A stretch of 35,416 nucleotides of DNA from positions 4,754 through 40,169 of the forward strand of contig CAJUJG010000023.1 of NCBI GenBank assembly GCA_910586715.1, in the 5' to 3' direction. The DNA comes from an uncultured Lachnospiraceae bacterium. Its GTDB lineage: Bacteria > Bacillota > Clostridia > Lachnospirales > Lachnospiraceae. The translations under genes were made by a program, and so were the position numbers. Positions 1-6,943 of the stretch are shown in pieces (the stretch's first letter is position 1; every line of letters starts with the position of its first letter). The notes beneath the pieces are model-generated. The model did no database searches and was not told the origin of the DNA. It saw only the letters and a list, made by a program, of their open reading frames with translations.

Positions 1-75
1 GTCAACGCACCCGATTGCAAAAGGCTTCGCTTTTTGCTTAAATAGTTTACGCTGCTGCATTTTAGACAGACAACA
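1..75. other. Left-edge intergenic stretch
   Basis: No coding region can be supported here. The segment contains one short imperfect hairpin near positions 17-37 (GCAAAA...TTTTGC around a GGCTTCGC core). It lies downstream of the xerD terminator in the direction of xerD transcription, so it belongs to whatever lies to the left of the window. Confidence 0.4.
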
Positions 76-107
76 AAAAATCCACCCTGCGCAAGGGGTG
101 GATTTTT
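76..107 (-). terminator. xerD intrinsic terminator
   Basis: A perfect 12-bp inverted repeat (AAAAATCCACCC at 76-87, GGGTGGATTTTT at 96-107) encloses an 8-nt loop. Read on the minus strand the stem is followed by a T tract, and it starts 7 bases after the xerD stop codon. Because both arms are flanked by A/T runs it could also act on the plus strand. Confidence 0.85.
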
Positions 108-113
108 GCAATG

Positions 114-998
114 CTATCCTCTTGGATGCGCTTTTGCATATACCTCTCTGATTCTGTTATGCGTAAGTGTTGCATATACTTGAGTTGTTGAAATATCCGA
201 ATGTCCCAACATCTCCTGAACACTCCTCAAGTCTGCACCGTTTTCTACTAAATGTGCTGCAAAGGAGTGGCGAAGCGTATGCGGTGTAATATCCGCCATA
301 ATACCCGCCTTCTTTGCATAATACTTGATTAACTTCCAAAATCCCTGCCTGCTCATTGGTTGCCCTGAGCAGTTCACAAAAAGGATATCAGATTGTAAAT
401 CAAACAGCATTACATTTCTTGCTTTTTCCAAATAGTTTGTCATTGCTCTCTTGGCAGCAGAGCCAAACGGGATTACCCTTTCCCTATTACCGTCCCGACA
501 GATGATAAATCCCATCTGCATATTGACGTCAGAAATTTTCAACGTAATCAGCTCTGTTACTCTTATTCCCGTTGCATATAAAAGTTCCAGCATCGCTTTA
601 TCACGAATTTCCTTAGGCGTGTCCCCTTTCGGCTGTTCAAGCAGCCAAATCACCTCTTCAGGTGTTAAAATTTCAGGCATTTTCTTCTCGATCTTTGGTG
701 CTTTCAACCTATCTGATACATCTTTTTCCACAATGCCTTCCTTACATAAATAATGAAAGAAGGCCTTTATAGAAGCGACATTTCTAGATATAGTTGCAGC
801 CGCAAAATGGTTTTCCCCTAAATACACAATATAGGAACCTAGAACTTCTGCGGTAATGTTGATAACCTCAGTTATTCCTCTTTCTTCTAAATACTGGCGT
901 AGCTTGCCCAGGTCTCTCTTATAGGATAATTCAGTATTAGTTGAAGTTTTCTTTATATTATGTAAATAAGAAATAAAGTTATCAATTTCTCGTTCCAT
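114..998 (-). CDS. xerD: Tyrosine recombinase XerD
   Basis: Site-specific tyrosine recombinase of 294 aa, predicted to resolve chromosome dimers at dif with a XerC partner. An N-terminal SAM-like core-binding domain (about 1-90) precedes the catalytic domain. Visible catalytic residues are R146 (ATGIRVTEL), H240 and R243 (HTLRHSF), H266 (LGHSD) and the nucleophile Y275 (TTQVYATL), with the same H-R-H-Y spacing as E. coli XerD. The catalytic-hairpin motif that usually reads G-K-G-N-K-E-R is R-D-G-N-R-E-R at 168-174, so the usual lysine is absent. The ATG has a GAGGAGG Shine-Dalgarno 14 nt upstream, which is long, but no in-frame alternative lies nearer. In Firmicutes xerD commonly lies near spoIIM and nudF, as here. 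It has its own promoter and terminator. Confidence 0.9.
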   Translation of the reverse strand: MEREIDNFISYLHNIKKTSTNTELSYKRDLGKLRQYLEERGITEVINITAEVLGSYIVYLGENHFAAATISRNVASIKAFFHYLCKEGIVEKDVSDRLKAPKIEKKMPEILTPEEVIWLLEQPKGDTPKEIRDKAMLELLYATGIRVTELITLKISDVNMQMGFIICRDGNRERVIPFGSAAKRAMTNYLEKARNVMLFDLQSDILFVNCSGQPMSRQGFWKLIKYYAKKAGIMADITPHTLRHSFAAHLVENGADLRSVQEMLGHSDISTTQVYATLTHNRIREVYAKAHPRG

Positions 999-1053
999 AA
1001 ATTTTTGAAAAACCTCCTCATGAAGTATTTATTTACCCCTTATGCCTATTTCT

Positions 1054-1082
1054 ATTATATATTGTATTTAACATAAAATCAA
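1054..1082 (-). promoter_or_regulatory. Predicted sigma-A promoter of xerD
   Basis: On the minus strand TTGATT (1082-1077) is followed after 17 bp by TATAAT (1059-1054), about 55 bases before the xerD start codon. The surrounding 190-bp gap is very AT-rich, so chance matches are more likely than elsewhere, but the -10 box and spacer are exact. Confidence 0.6.
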
Positions 1083-1186
1083 ACATTTTTTCAGAATTTT
1101 TATTATTTTTTCAATTATTGTATACTCACTTCAATATATTGTGTGTATTTTTTATTTTATTCTATATATTGTTTAATTTTTCTATA

Positions 1187-1861
1187 CTATTTAAACAATA
1201 CTGATATTTTTTTGATAATTTCCGGATTAATATAGACTTCCGACAAAATTCCAATCATCCAAAGGACAAAAATAATAATTATTTTTTTAATTTTCGTAAA
1301 CTTATTATGTAATTTATTTTCCGTTATAGTATTATAATTATGGTATTCATTTTTGTTACCCGGCCAATATTTGTAAAAAAGCAATAAAAATACCATAAAG
1401 TAAAAGAGTCCCTGCGGAACCAACAACATGACTGAAAGCAAAAGCCCTTTTAAACCATATTGGTAGATCGATGTAAACATCATAATGCCTAATTCAAATC
1501 CAACTCCTCCAAGAATCAAATAAGAAAACATCCCTCGCAACAGACTTGTTGCACATATTATCATAAAAACCAATTGCCCCAACCGTTTATACGTTACATA
1601 TTCCAATAACCCTGTTGAATAAAAATCAAAATCATAAAGCTTTGCAATATGTTCTGCCGATAGTACAGAAGGAAACGTATCTTCTCCAATCAGTTTTATT
1701 CCTGAAAAATAAAAAAATACCATGCCTAAACAAAAGCCTGTCAAAAAAACAAGCACTTTGCCATCAAGCATAGCATTTTTATAATATATTTTCTGATATT
1801 TAATATATTCATCACCAATGCAGTTACTCTTATTGTCCAAATTTTGATGAAACCGATCCAT
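1187..1861 (-). CDS. spoIIM: SpoIIM-family membrane protein
   Basis: Polytopic membrane protein of 224 aa, assigned to the SpoIIM family from topology, C-terminus and location. Hydrophobic segments are visible at about 36-53, 95-110, 112-133, 138-162 and 192-208. The end, L-S-E-V-Y-I-N-P-E-I-I-K-K, fits the family pattern of a last helix followed by a conserved Y/F-x-N-P stretch. In spore formers SpoIIM works with SpoIID and SpoIIP in septal peptidoglycan remodelling during engulfment. The nudF-spoIIM-xerD arrangement matches the B. subtilis neighbourhood. The start has a GGAG site 6 nt upstream; the gap from nudF is 55 bp, compatible with cotranscription. The region is markedly AT-rich. Fold and family are likely; function here is inferred, and the abnormal Spo0A homologue in this window leaves sporulation ability open. 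Confidence 0.75.
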   Translation of the reverse strand: MDRFHQNLDNKSNCIGDEYIKYQKIYYKNAMLDGKVLVFLTGFCLGMVFFYFSGIKLIGEDTFPSVLSAEHIAKLYDFDFYSTGLLEYVTYKRLGQLVFMIICATSLLRGMFSYLILGGVGFELGIMMFTSIYQYGLKGLLLSVMLLVPQGLFYFMVFLLLFYKYWPGNKNEYHNYNTITENKLHNKFTKIKKIIIIFVLWMIGILSEVYINPEIIKKISVLFK

Positions 1862-1916
1862 ATCGTACTCCGATGAAATCTTTTCTTAATTCAAGAGTAT
1901 GCTCATCCATGCCATA

Positions 1917-2462
1917 TCATTCACATTTATTCCGATATTTATTTTTGTATGCAAGGATTGCTGCAATTGTCTTTGAATCCTCTATCTCTCCCTTATAAAT
2001 CATTTCTTCCAAATCTGAAAGTTCATATGGCTTAACATCTACAAACTCATCCTCATCCAAGTGCTGTGATGTTTTCTTCAAATCAGTTGCAAGATATATA
2101 TCTATTTTTTCATTACAGAATGCAACCGTAGTCCGAATCGTTAGCAACTTCTCAATCCGTCCGCATACATAACCGGTTTCCTCCTCAAGTTCCCTTGCTG
2201 CTGCATGTATCGTCGGCTCACTTGGGTCTAACCCTCCCGCAGGAATTTCCAATGTGTACCGGTCTAAGGCATTTCGGTATTGCCGTACCATAAGCAGCCT
2301 TCCATCATCTAAAACAGCAATCGCTGCTGCTGCACCATTGTGCCCCACAAAATCCCATACAGCTGTTTTTCCATTTGGCAGCTCAACAGTATCTTTATAA
2401 TATTTTGTAATTGCTCCCTCACACTGAAGCTCTCTTTTTAACCGTTTAACTTCACCATTCAT
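1917..2462 (-). CDS. nudF: NUDIX hydrolase, ADP-ribose pyrophosphatase type
   Basis: Nudix hydrolase of 181 aa, predicted to cleave ADP-ribose and related nucleoside diphosphate sugars. The full Nudix box G-x5-E-x7-R-E-U-x-E-E-x-G-U spans residues 76-98, with R90, E91, E94 and E95 as the metal-binding helix. The preceding R-Q-Y-R-N-A and L-E-I-P-A-G segments are typical of the ADP-ribose pyrophosphatase subfamily. The ATG is preceded by GGAGGG with 8-nt spacing. It lies just after the rny terminator and before spoIIM, its usual Firmicutes neighbour. No promoter is obvious in the 22-bp space after the terminator, so transcription may start inside the 3' end of rny or depend on readthrough. Confidence 0.88.
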   Translation of the reverse strand: MNGEVKRLKRELQCEGAITKYYKDTVELPNGKTAVWDFVGHNGAAAAIAVLDDGRLLMVRQYRNALDRYTLEIPAGGLDPSEPTIHAAARELEEETGYVCGRIEKLLTIRTTVAFCNEKIDIYLATDLKKTSQHLDEDEFVDVKPYELSDLEEMIYKGEIEDSKTIAAILAYKNKYRNKCE

Positions 2463-2484
2463 TTCTTAATCCCTCCATATATCG

Positions 2485-2522
2485 AAAAACCGCCAAAACT
2501 CAGATTGAATTTTGACGGTTCT
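2485..2522 (-). terminator. rny intrinsic terminator
   Basis: An 11-bp stem (AACCGCCAAAA at 2488-2498 against TTTTGACGGTT at 2510-2520, one G-T pair) sits about 18 bases after the rny stop. Read on the minus strand it ends in a run of T, the standard intrinsic terminator form. Confidence 0.8.
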
Positions 2523-2539
2523 TGCAATGTCCATTTTCA

Positions 2540-4081
2540 TTATTTAGCGTACTCAACGACACGAGATTCTCTGATAACATTAATCTTTATCTGTCCCGGA
2601 TATTCCAATTCCGCTTCAATTTGTTTTGAAATATCACGCGCCAAAAGTATCATGTCTGAATCATTAATCTGCTCAGGAACTACCATAACACGAACCTCTC
2701 TACCTGCCTGAATAGCAAAAGATTTATCGACACCTTTAAAATTGTTGGTTATTTCTTCTAATTGTTTGAGTCTGGTCGTATATGTTTCGAGAGTTTCACG
2801 CCTTGCCCCCGGCCTCGCAGCAGAAATCGTATCCGCCGCCTGAACCAGACAGGCAATCAGCGACTGTGCCTCCACATCACCATGATGCGATTCAACGGCA
2901 TTTATAACAATTGATGATTCCTTGTACTTTCTGCACAATTCTGCACCCAACTGTATATGTGAGCCCTCCATCTCATGGTCTACCGCCTTGCCGATATCAT
3001 GCAGCAGACCGGCTCTTTTTGCCATCCTGACATCAAGACCCATTTCAGCGGCAAGCAGCCCGGTCAGGTGCGCCACTTCTATGGAATGCTTCAAAGCGTT
3101 TTGACCATAGCTTGTTCGAAACTTCATCTTACCCAAAAGCTTCACAAGTTCCGGATGAATGCCATGTACACCAACATCAAGTGTTGCCGCTTCGCCTTCC
3201 TCCTTAATCATGATCTCAACTTCTCTCTGGGCTTTCTCAACCATTTCCTCAATTCTTGCAGGATGGATACGTCCATCTACAATCAGCTTCTCGAGGGCTA
3301 TCCTTGCCACCTCTCTCCGAATCGGATCAAATCCGGACAGAATAACCGCTTCCGGCGTATCATCAATGATGAGCTCGACACCCGTAAGTGTCTCAAGGGT
3401 TCTGATATTGCGTCCCTCACGCCCGATAATCCTGCCTTTCATTTCATCATTTGGAAGCTGCACCACAGAAATAGTTGTCTCAGATACATGGTCGGCAGCA
3501 CATTTCTGAATCGCTGTGACAACATACTCCTTTGCCTTTTTATCAGCTTCTTCCTTTGCTCTGCTCTCCATTTCCTTAACCATTACTGCTGTTTCATGTT
3601 TTACTTCGTCTTCAACAATTTTTAATAAATGCTCTTTTGCCTGTTCAGAGGTTAAACCTGAAATTCGTTCCAGTTCCTGTACTCGTTCTTCACTGAGCTT
3701 TGCAACAACTTCTCTCTGCTTTGCAAGTTCTTCTTCACGCGCAGTCAACCCCGCCTCTTTCTTTTCAAGGGCATCAGCCTTCTTATCAACGCTTTCTTCC
3801 TTCTGCTGCACTCTTCTTTCATAACGCTGAGCCTCCGCTCTGCGCTCTTTAATCTCTTTGTCGAGTTCATTCTTGGTACGTATCGATTCTTCTTTTACTT
3901 CAAGAAGTCCCTCGCGCTTTTTAGATTCAGCAGTTTTCAGTGCTTCGTCGATAATTTCCCGTGCCTTATCTTCTGCGTTTCCAATCGTCGTTTCTATGTT
4001 CTTCTTATAATTGGAACAGTATATAAGACAAACTGCCACACAGATAATAATAAGAACGAATGCTATTATCATCCATAGCAT
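2540..4081 (-). CDS. rny: Ribonuclease Y
   Basis: Membrane-anchored endoribonuclease that initiates mRNA decay in Firmicutes. From the chosen start the protein is 513 aa, close to the roughly 520 aa of B. subtilis RNase Y. Order of parts: one N-terminal membrane segment (about 1-21), a long charged coiled coil (about 25-190), a KH RNA-binding domain with G-R-I-I-G-R-E-G-R-N (217-226), and an HD domain with L-L-H-D-I-G-K-A (H361, D362). An in-frame ATG at 4105 exists, but a strong AAGGAGG lies downstream of it and 11 nt before the ATG at 4081, so 4081 is preferred. The gene has its own promoter and terminator and is probably monocistronic. Confidence 0.93.
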   Translation of the reverse strand: MLWMIIAFVLIIICVAVCLIYCSNYKKNIETTIGNAEDKAREIIDEALKTAESKKREGLLEVKEESIRTKNELDKEIKERRAEAQRYERRVQQKEESVDKKADALEKKEAGLTAREEELAKQREVVAKLSEERVQELERISGLTSEQAKEHLLKIVEDEVKHETAVMVKEMESRAKEEADKKAKEYVVTAIQKCAADHVSETTISVVQLPNDEMKGRIIGREGRNIRTLETLTGVELIIDDTPEAVILSGFDPIRREVARIALEKLIVDGRIHPARIEEMVEKAQREVEIMIKEEGEAATLDVGVHGIHPELVKLLGKMKFRTSYGQNALKHSIEVAHLTGLLAAEMGLDVRMAKRAGLLHDIGKAVDHEMEGSHIQLGAELCRKYKESSIVINAVESHHGDVEAQSLIACLVQAADTISAARPGARRETLETYTTRLKQLEEITNNFKGVDKSFAIQAGREVRVMVVPEQINDSDMILLARDISKQIEAELEYPGQIKINVIRESRVVEYAK

Positions 4082-4114
4082 GTACAGGAGCACCTCCTTA
4101 CTCATATTAAATTT

Positions 4115-4174
4115 TCATTGTACAATCTCAAGCGGCACATCCGGCGATGCTTTGACCGGCTGCACCGACTGCAT
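4115..4174 (-). CDS. Possible leader peptide upstream of rny (19 aa)
   Basis: A short open stretch in the rny leader starts at an ATG (M-Q-S-V-Q-P-V-K-A-S...) and stops 34 bases before the rny start. The same frame is open upstream for about 14 more codons. The stretch is GC-richer than the surrounding intergenic DNA and looks coding-like in base choice, but no Shine-Dalgarno is visible. It could be a leader peptide, the remnant of a lost gene, or chance. I recognise no family. Confidence 0.2.
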   Translation of the reverse strand: MQSVQPVKASPDVPLEIVQ

Positions 4175-4229
4175 ATTATTCAAACGCGCATTCTGCGCAA
4201 GAATTAGATGCTGATATTACAACACTTCA

Positions 4230-4258
4230 ATTTTACTCTTTTCACGTTTCCGTGTCAA
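4230..4258 (-). promoter_or_regulatory. Predicted sigma-A promoter of rny
   Basis: On the minus strand TTGACA (4258-4253) is followed after exactly 17 bp by TAAAAT (4235-4230). Transcription would start near 4223, giving an rny leader of about 140 nt. Confidence 0.75.
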
Positions 4259-4308
4259 GTATTATCGACAATATCGCATACAAAGAAATTTGCGAAATTT
4301 GCGCAAGT

Positions 4309-4923
4309 TCACTCATAAAGACCAACTGATTTACATATTTTGTCCGGTGAAAATCCTTTTCTATATAAAAAATCTGCAATTTTACGGCGTTCTTCAAATG
4401 TGGATTCATTTTTTTTGTAACGTTTTTTTTCTAATATTTTTTGAATTACTTCCTCTTCCCCGATACAAATATTTTTTTCTTCACTTTGTATGTATGCAAC
4501 TTCAATATCCTGTTTTGACACACCTTTTTTCTGCAATTCATTCACAATCTGCTTCCTGCTTTTTGCACTTCCCGCATATTGAATGTACGACATCGCATAT
4601 TTTACGTCATCAATGTAGCCGTAAGAAGCAGTATACTCTATAGCGTTCTCTATTACAGTTTTCGGATAAAAACACTGTTTCAATTTTCTTATAAGCTGAT
4701 GTCTCGTATAATCACGGCTTTTCAGTAGATTAAGGCAACGCAGTCTTGCCCGTTTTACAAGCAGCTCACTCATAATGTAGCGAATATTTTCATCCGAGAG
4801 TTCCTCTCCTTTTTTTACATTCATGCTTCTAATTTCATCCTTATAAAGCACAAATGCTTCCTCATTATCCAAAATCACCCTTGATCTCGTCTTTGACAAC
4901 TCTACAATATCCGTAACCACCAT
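4309..4923 (-). CDS. recX: Regulatory protein RecX
   Basis: RecX-family modulator of RecA filament growth, 204 aa. It is built of the expected three-helix repeats; typical pieces are the R-D-Y-T-R-H-Q-L-I-R-K-L segment (about 70-81), then Y-G-Y-I-D-D-V-K-Y-A (about 101-110), K-S-R-K-Q-I-V-N-E-L, and the C-terminal R-K-G-F-S-P-D-K-I. It begins 25 bases after the recA stop in the same direction, so it should be cotranscribed with recA and share its SOS control. The start codon has a GGTGG site 7 nt upstream. Identification rests on sequence pattern plus the recA-recX linkage that is widespread in bacteria. Confidence 0.88.
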   Translation of the reverse strand: MVVTDIVELSKTRSRVILDNEEAFVLYKDEIRSMNVKKGEELSDENIRYIMSELLVKRARLRCLNLLKSRDYTRHQLIRKLKQCFYPKTVIENAIEYTASYGYIDDVKYAMSYIQYAGSAKSRKQIVNELQKKGVSKQDIEVAYIQSEEKNICIGEEEVIQKILEKKRYKKNESTFEERRKIADFLYRKGFSPDKICKSVGLYE

Positions 4924-4948
4924 TATTTTCCCACCTGCGTCTCAAATC

Positions 4949-6040
4949 TTATTCTGTTTTTTCCGCAGTCTTTTCTGCTGCTTTTGTACTCTTTGATTTC
5001 GGTTTTGCATCAGAGGGTTCTGTCTGCTGTGCATTATCAGGGACACTCTGCAATCCAAAGTGTGCGCGTACCTTTGTTTCTATTTCACTGCAGATTTCCG
5101 GATTATCTTTTAAATACTGTTTTGCATTTTCTCTGCCTTGTCCAATTTTATTTCCATCATATGCATACCATGCACCACTCTTACTTACAATGCCCTCATT
5201 TGCTGCCAAATCAAGAATGTCGCCTACCGCAGATATCCCTTCCCCAAACATAATATCAAATTCCGCTTCCTTAAAAGGCGGCGCTATTTTATTTTTCACA
5301 ACCTTCACTCTTGTCCGGTTTCCCATAACTTCACCGCTCTGCTTTAGCGACTCAATCCTTCTTACATCCAACCGTACTGACGAATAAAACTTTAGAGCAC
5401 GTCCGCCTGTTGTTGTTTCAGGATTACCAAACATAACGCCTACTTTTTCGCGTAACTGATTAATAAAAATAACCGTACAATTTGATTTACTGATAACTGC
5501 CGTCAGCTTTCGCAGTGCCTGTGACATCAGTCTTGCCTGAAGTCCCACATGCGAATCTCCCATATCTCCATCAATCTCCGCCTTTGGTACAAGTGCCGCT
5601 ACGGAATCCACTACAACAATATCAACTGCTCCGGAACGCACCATTGTTTCTGTAATCTCAAGCGCCTGCTCTCCATTATCAGGCTGGGATATGTATAAAT
5701 TATCTATATCAACACCGATATTTTTCGCATAAACCGGATCAAGTGCATGTTCTGCATCGATAAAGCCTGCTATTCCGCCTCTTTTTTGCACTTCTGCAAT
5801 CATATGCAGCGTAACCGTTGTTTTACCTGATGACTCCGGTCCATAGATTTCAACAATCCTACCCTTGGGAATTCCTCCAAGTCCAAGCGCAATGTCAAGG
5901 CTTAATGAACCGGTTGGAATTGTCTCTACATTCATCTGAACGCTGGGATCACCAAGCTTCATCACTGCACCTTTTCCATACTGTCTCTCTATCTGTGAAA
6001 GTGCGGCATCCAATGCCTTTAATTTTTCTTCTCTTTCCAT
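4949..6040 (-). CDS. recA: Recombinase RecA
   Basis: Homologous-recombination ATPase and SOS co-protease, 363 aa from the chosen start, normal for the family. The Walker A motif G-P-E-S-S-G-K-T lies at 67-74; the D-A-E-H-A-L-D-P segment, the N-Q-L-R-E-K-V-G region of the DNA-binding loop and the G-G-R-A-L-K-F-Y-S-S-V-R-L-D region are all intact. The C-terminal tail is hydrophilic and rich in K, E and T. The start M-E-R-E-E-K-L-K-A-L has AAGGAG upstream and matches the usual RecA N-terminus; the frame stays open further upstream but that part crosses the promoter region. recX follows. Regulation by LexA is indicated by two operator-like sites upstream. Confidence 0.97.
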   Translation of the reverse strand: MEREEKLKALDAALSQIERQYGKGAVMKLGDPSVQMNVETIPTGSLSLDIALGLGGIPKGRIVEIYGPESSGKTTVTLHMIAEVQKRGGIAGFIDAEHALDPVYAKNIGVDIDNLYISQPDNGEQALEITETMVRSGAVDIVVVDSVAALVPKAEIDGDMGDSHVGLQARLMSQALRKLTAVISKSNCTVIFINQLREKVGVMFGNPETTTGGRALKFYSSVRLDVRRIESLKQSGEVMGNRTRVKVVKNKIAPPFKEAEFDIMFGEGISAVGDILDLAANEGIVSKSGAWYAYDGNKIGQGRENAKQYLKDNPEICSEIETKVRAHFGLQSVPDNAQQTEPSDAKPKSKSTKAAEKTAEKTE

Positions 6041-6082
6041 TATAATTTTACTCCTTTTTGCTTTTAATATCACCATTTGTTC

Positions 6083-6136
6083 GGAACAAATGTTTTTATC
6101 TATATACACTATAAAACACTCGTTCGTATTTGTCAA
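6083..6136 (-). promoter_or_regulatory. recA SOS promoter with two LexA-like boxes
   Basis: On the minus strand TTGACA (6136-6131), a 17-bp spacer and TATAGT (6113-6108) form a near-consensus promoter. The spacer holds CGAAC-GAGT-GTTT (6126-6114), which fits the Firmicutes LexA consensus CGAAC-RNRY-GTTYC except for the last base. A second match, GAAC-AAAT-GTTT (6084-6095), lies just downstream of the -10 and is nested in a perfect 9-bp inverted repeat (6074-6082/6084-6092). Binding at either site would block RNA polymerase. Confidence 0.8.
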
Positions 6137-6308
6137 CAGCTTTTTATGAAATAAAAAATATTCGCGCATATGACAACTGACAATAACTAAATTATCATAA
6201 TCTTTTTACCAAAACAAGTACGATTTTTGACATTTCACAGCATATTGTACTTAAATAAATACAATAAAAAGACTTTTATTTTTTCCTCACGTCCAAAGTA
6301 TGAATTAC

Positions 6309-6346
6309 AAAAAAGCAGATGCCGGCAAAACGCATCTGCTTTTTCT
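6309..6346 (-). terminator. Terminator of the yicC-pgsA operon
   Basis: The inverted repeat AGCAGATGC (6314-6322) / GCATCTGCT (6332-6340) lies about 20 bases after the pgsA stop. On the minus strand it is followed by six T, and the plus strand also has a T run, so it may be bidirectional. It separates the operon from recA. Confidence 0.85.
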
Positions 6347-6364
6347 TCCAAAGCTTGTCACTCC

Positions 6365-6943
6365 TTAAATATCTCCGTTAAACAATACACTTTTGTTTTT
6401 TAGAAGGTAATCAAACAAAGAAATCACTGTTAAAAGTACGGCAATCCACATAACGACCTGTGTAAGAACTGCCAAGGCATCAATATTTACAATCATCAGG
6501 CATACCATTATCATTTGGAAAGTCGTTTTGAATTTCCCCCAATAACCTGCCGCTATCACAATACGATTATCCGCTGCCACAAGCCGAAAACCGCTGATAA
6601 TAAATTCCCTGCTGATAATAATAATCACAATCCATGCCGGGATTCTTTGCATCTCAATCAGACAGATTAACGCCGAGCAAACCAACAGCTTGTCTGCTAA
6701 CGGATCCATAAATTTCCCAAAATTCGTCACAAGATTATACTTTCTTGCAATCTTTCCGTCCAACAAATCAGTAAGGCTTGCAACAATAAAGATTACAAGC
6801 GCAATATAGTCTGTATATTCCAAAATACTTCCAAAAACAGTGGTAAACCATCCCCACTGTGCATAGCCGCCGAGCAGCAAAAGCACAAACGGAAGAATCA
6901 AAATCACTCTAAACACAGTTAATTTATTCGGCAAATTCATCAT
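6365..6943 (-). CDS. pgsA: CDP-diacylglycerol-glycerol-3-phosphate phosphatidyltransferase
   Basis: Integral membrane enzyme of 192 aa that makes phosphatidylglycerol phosphate, the committed step to phosphatidylglycerol and cardiolipin. The CDP-alcohol phosphatidyltransferase signature D-G-x2-A-R-x8-G-x3-D-x3-D is complete in the segment D-L-L-D-G-K-I-A-R...F-G-K-F-M-D-P-L-A-D (about 61-84). Several hydrophobic helices surround it. The start overlaps the 3' end of rimO by 20 bases, implying translational coupling; two adjacent ATG codons (6943 and 6940) are possible starts after a GGGGAG site. It is the last gene before a terminator. Confidence 0.92.
   Translation of the reverse strand: MMNLPNKLTVFRVILILPFVLLLLGGYAQWGWFTTVFGSILEYTDYIALVIFIVASLTDLLDGKIARKYNLVTNFGKFMDPLADKLLVCSALICLIEMQRIPAWIVIIIISREFIISGFRLVAADNRIVIAAGYWGKFKTTFQMIMVCLMIVNIDALAVLTQVVMWIAVLLTVISLFDYLLKNKSVLFNGDI

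Noticed and set aside
1..75. Possible second copy of the inverted-arm element at the left edge
   Set aside because: A short resemblance (TTACGC...TGCATTTT) to the flank of the 26-kb element was noted, but the 16-bp arm sequence is absent, so the match is too weak.
2975..3625. 216-aa plus-strand open frame inside rny
   Set aside because: It lies entirely opposite the KH/HD coding region of rny, whose family match is strong; no promoter or ribosome site supports it.
4960..6040. Chance that recA contains an intein or insertion
   Set aside because: The protein is of normal length and continuous through all motifs.
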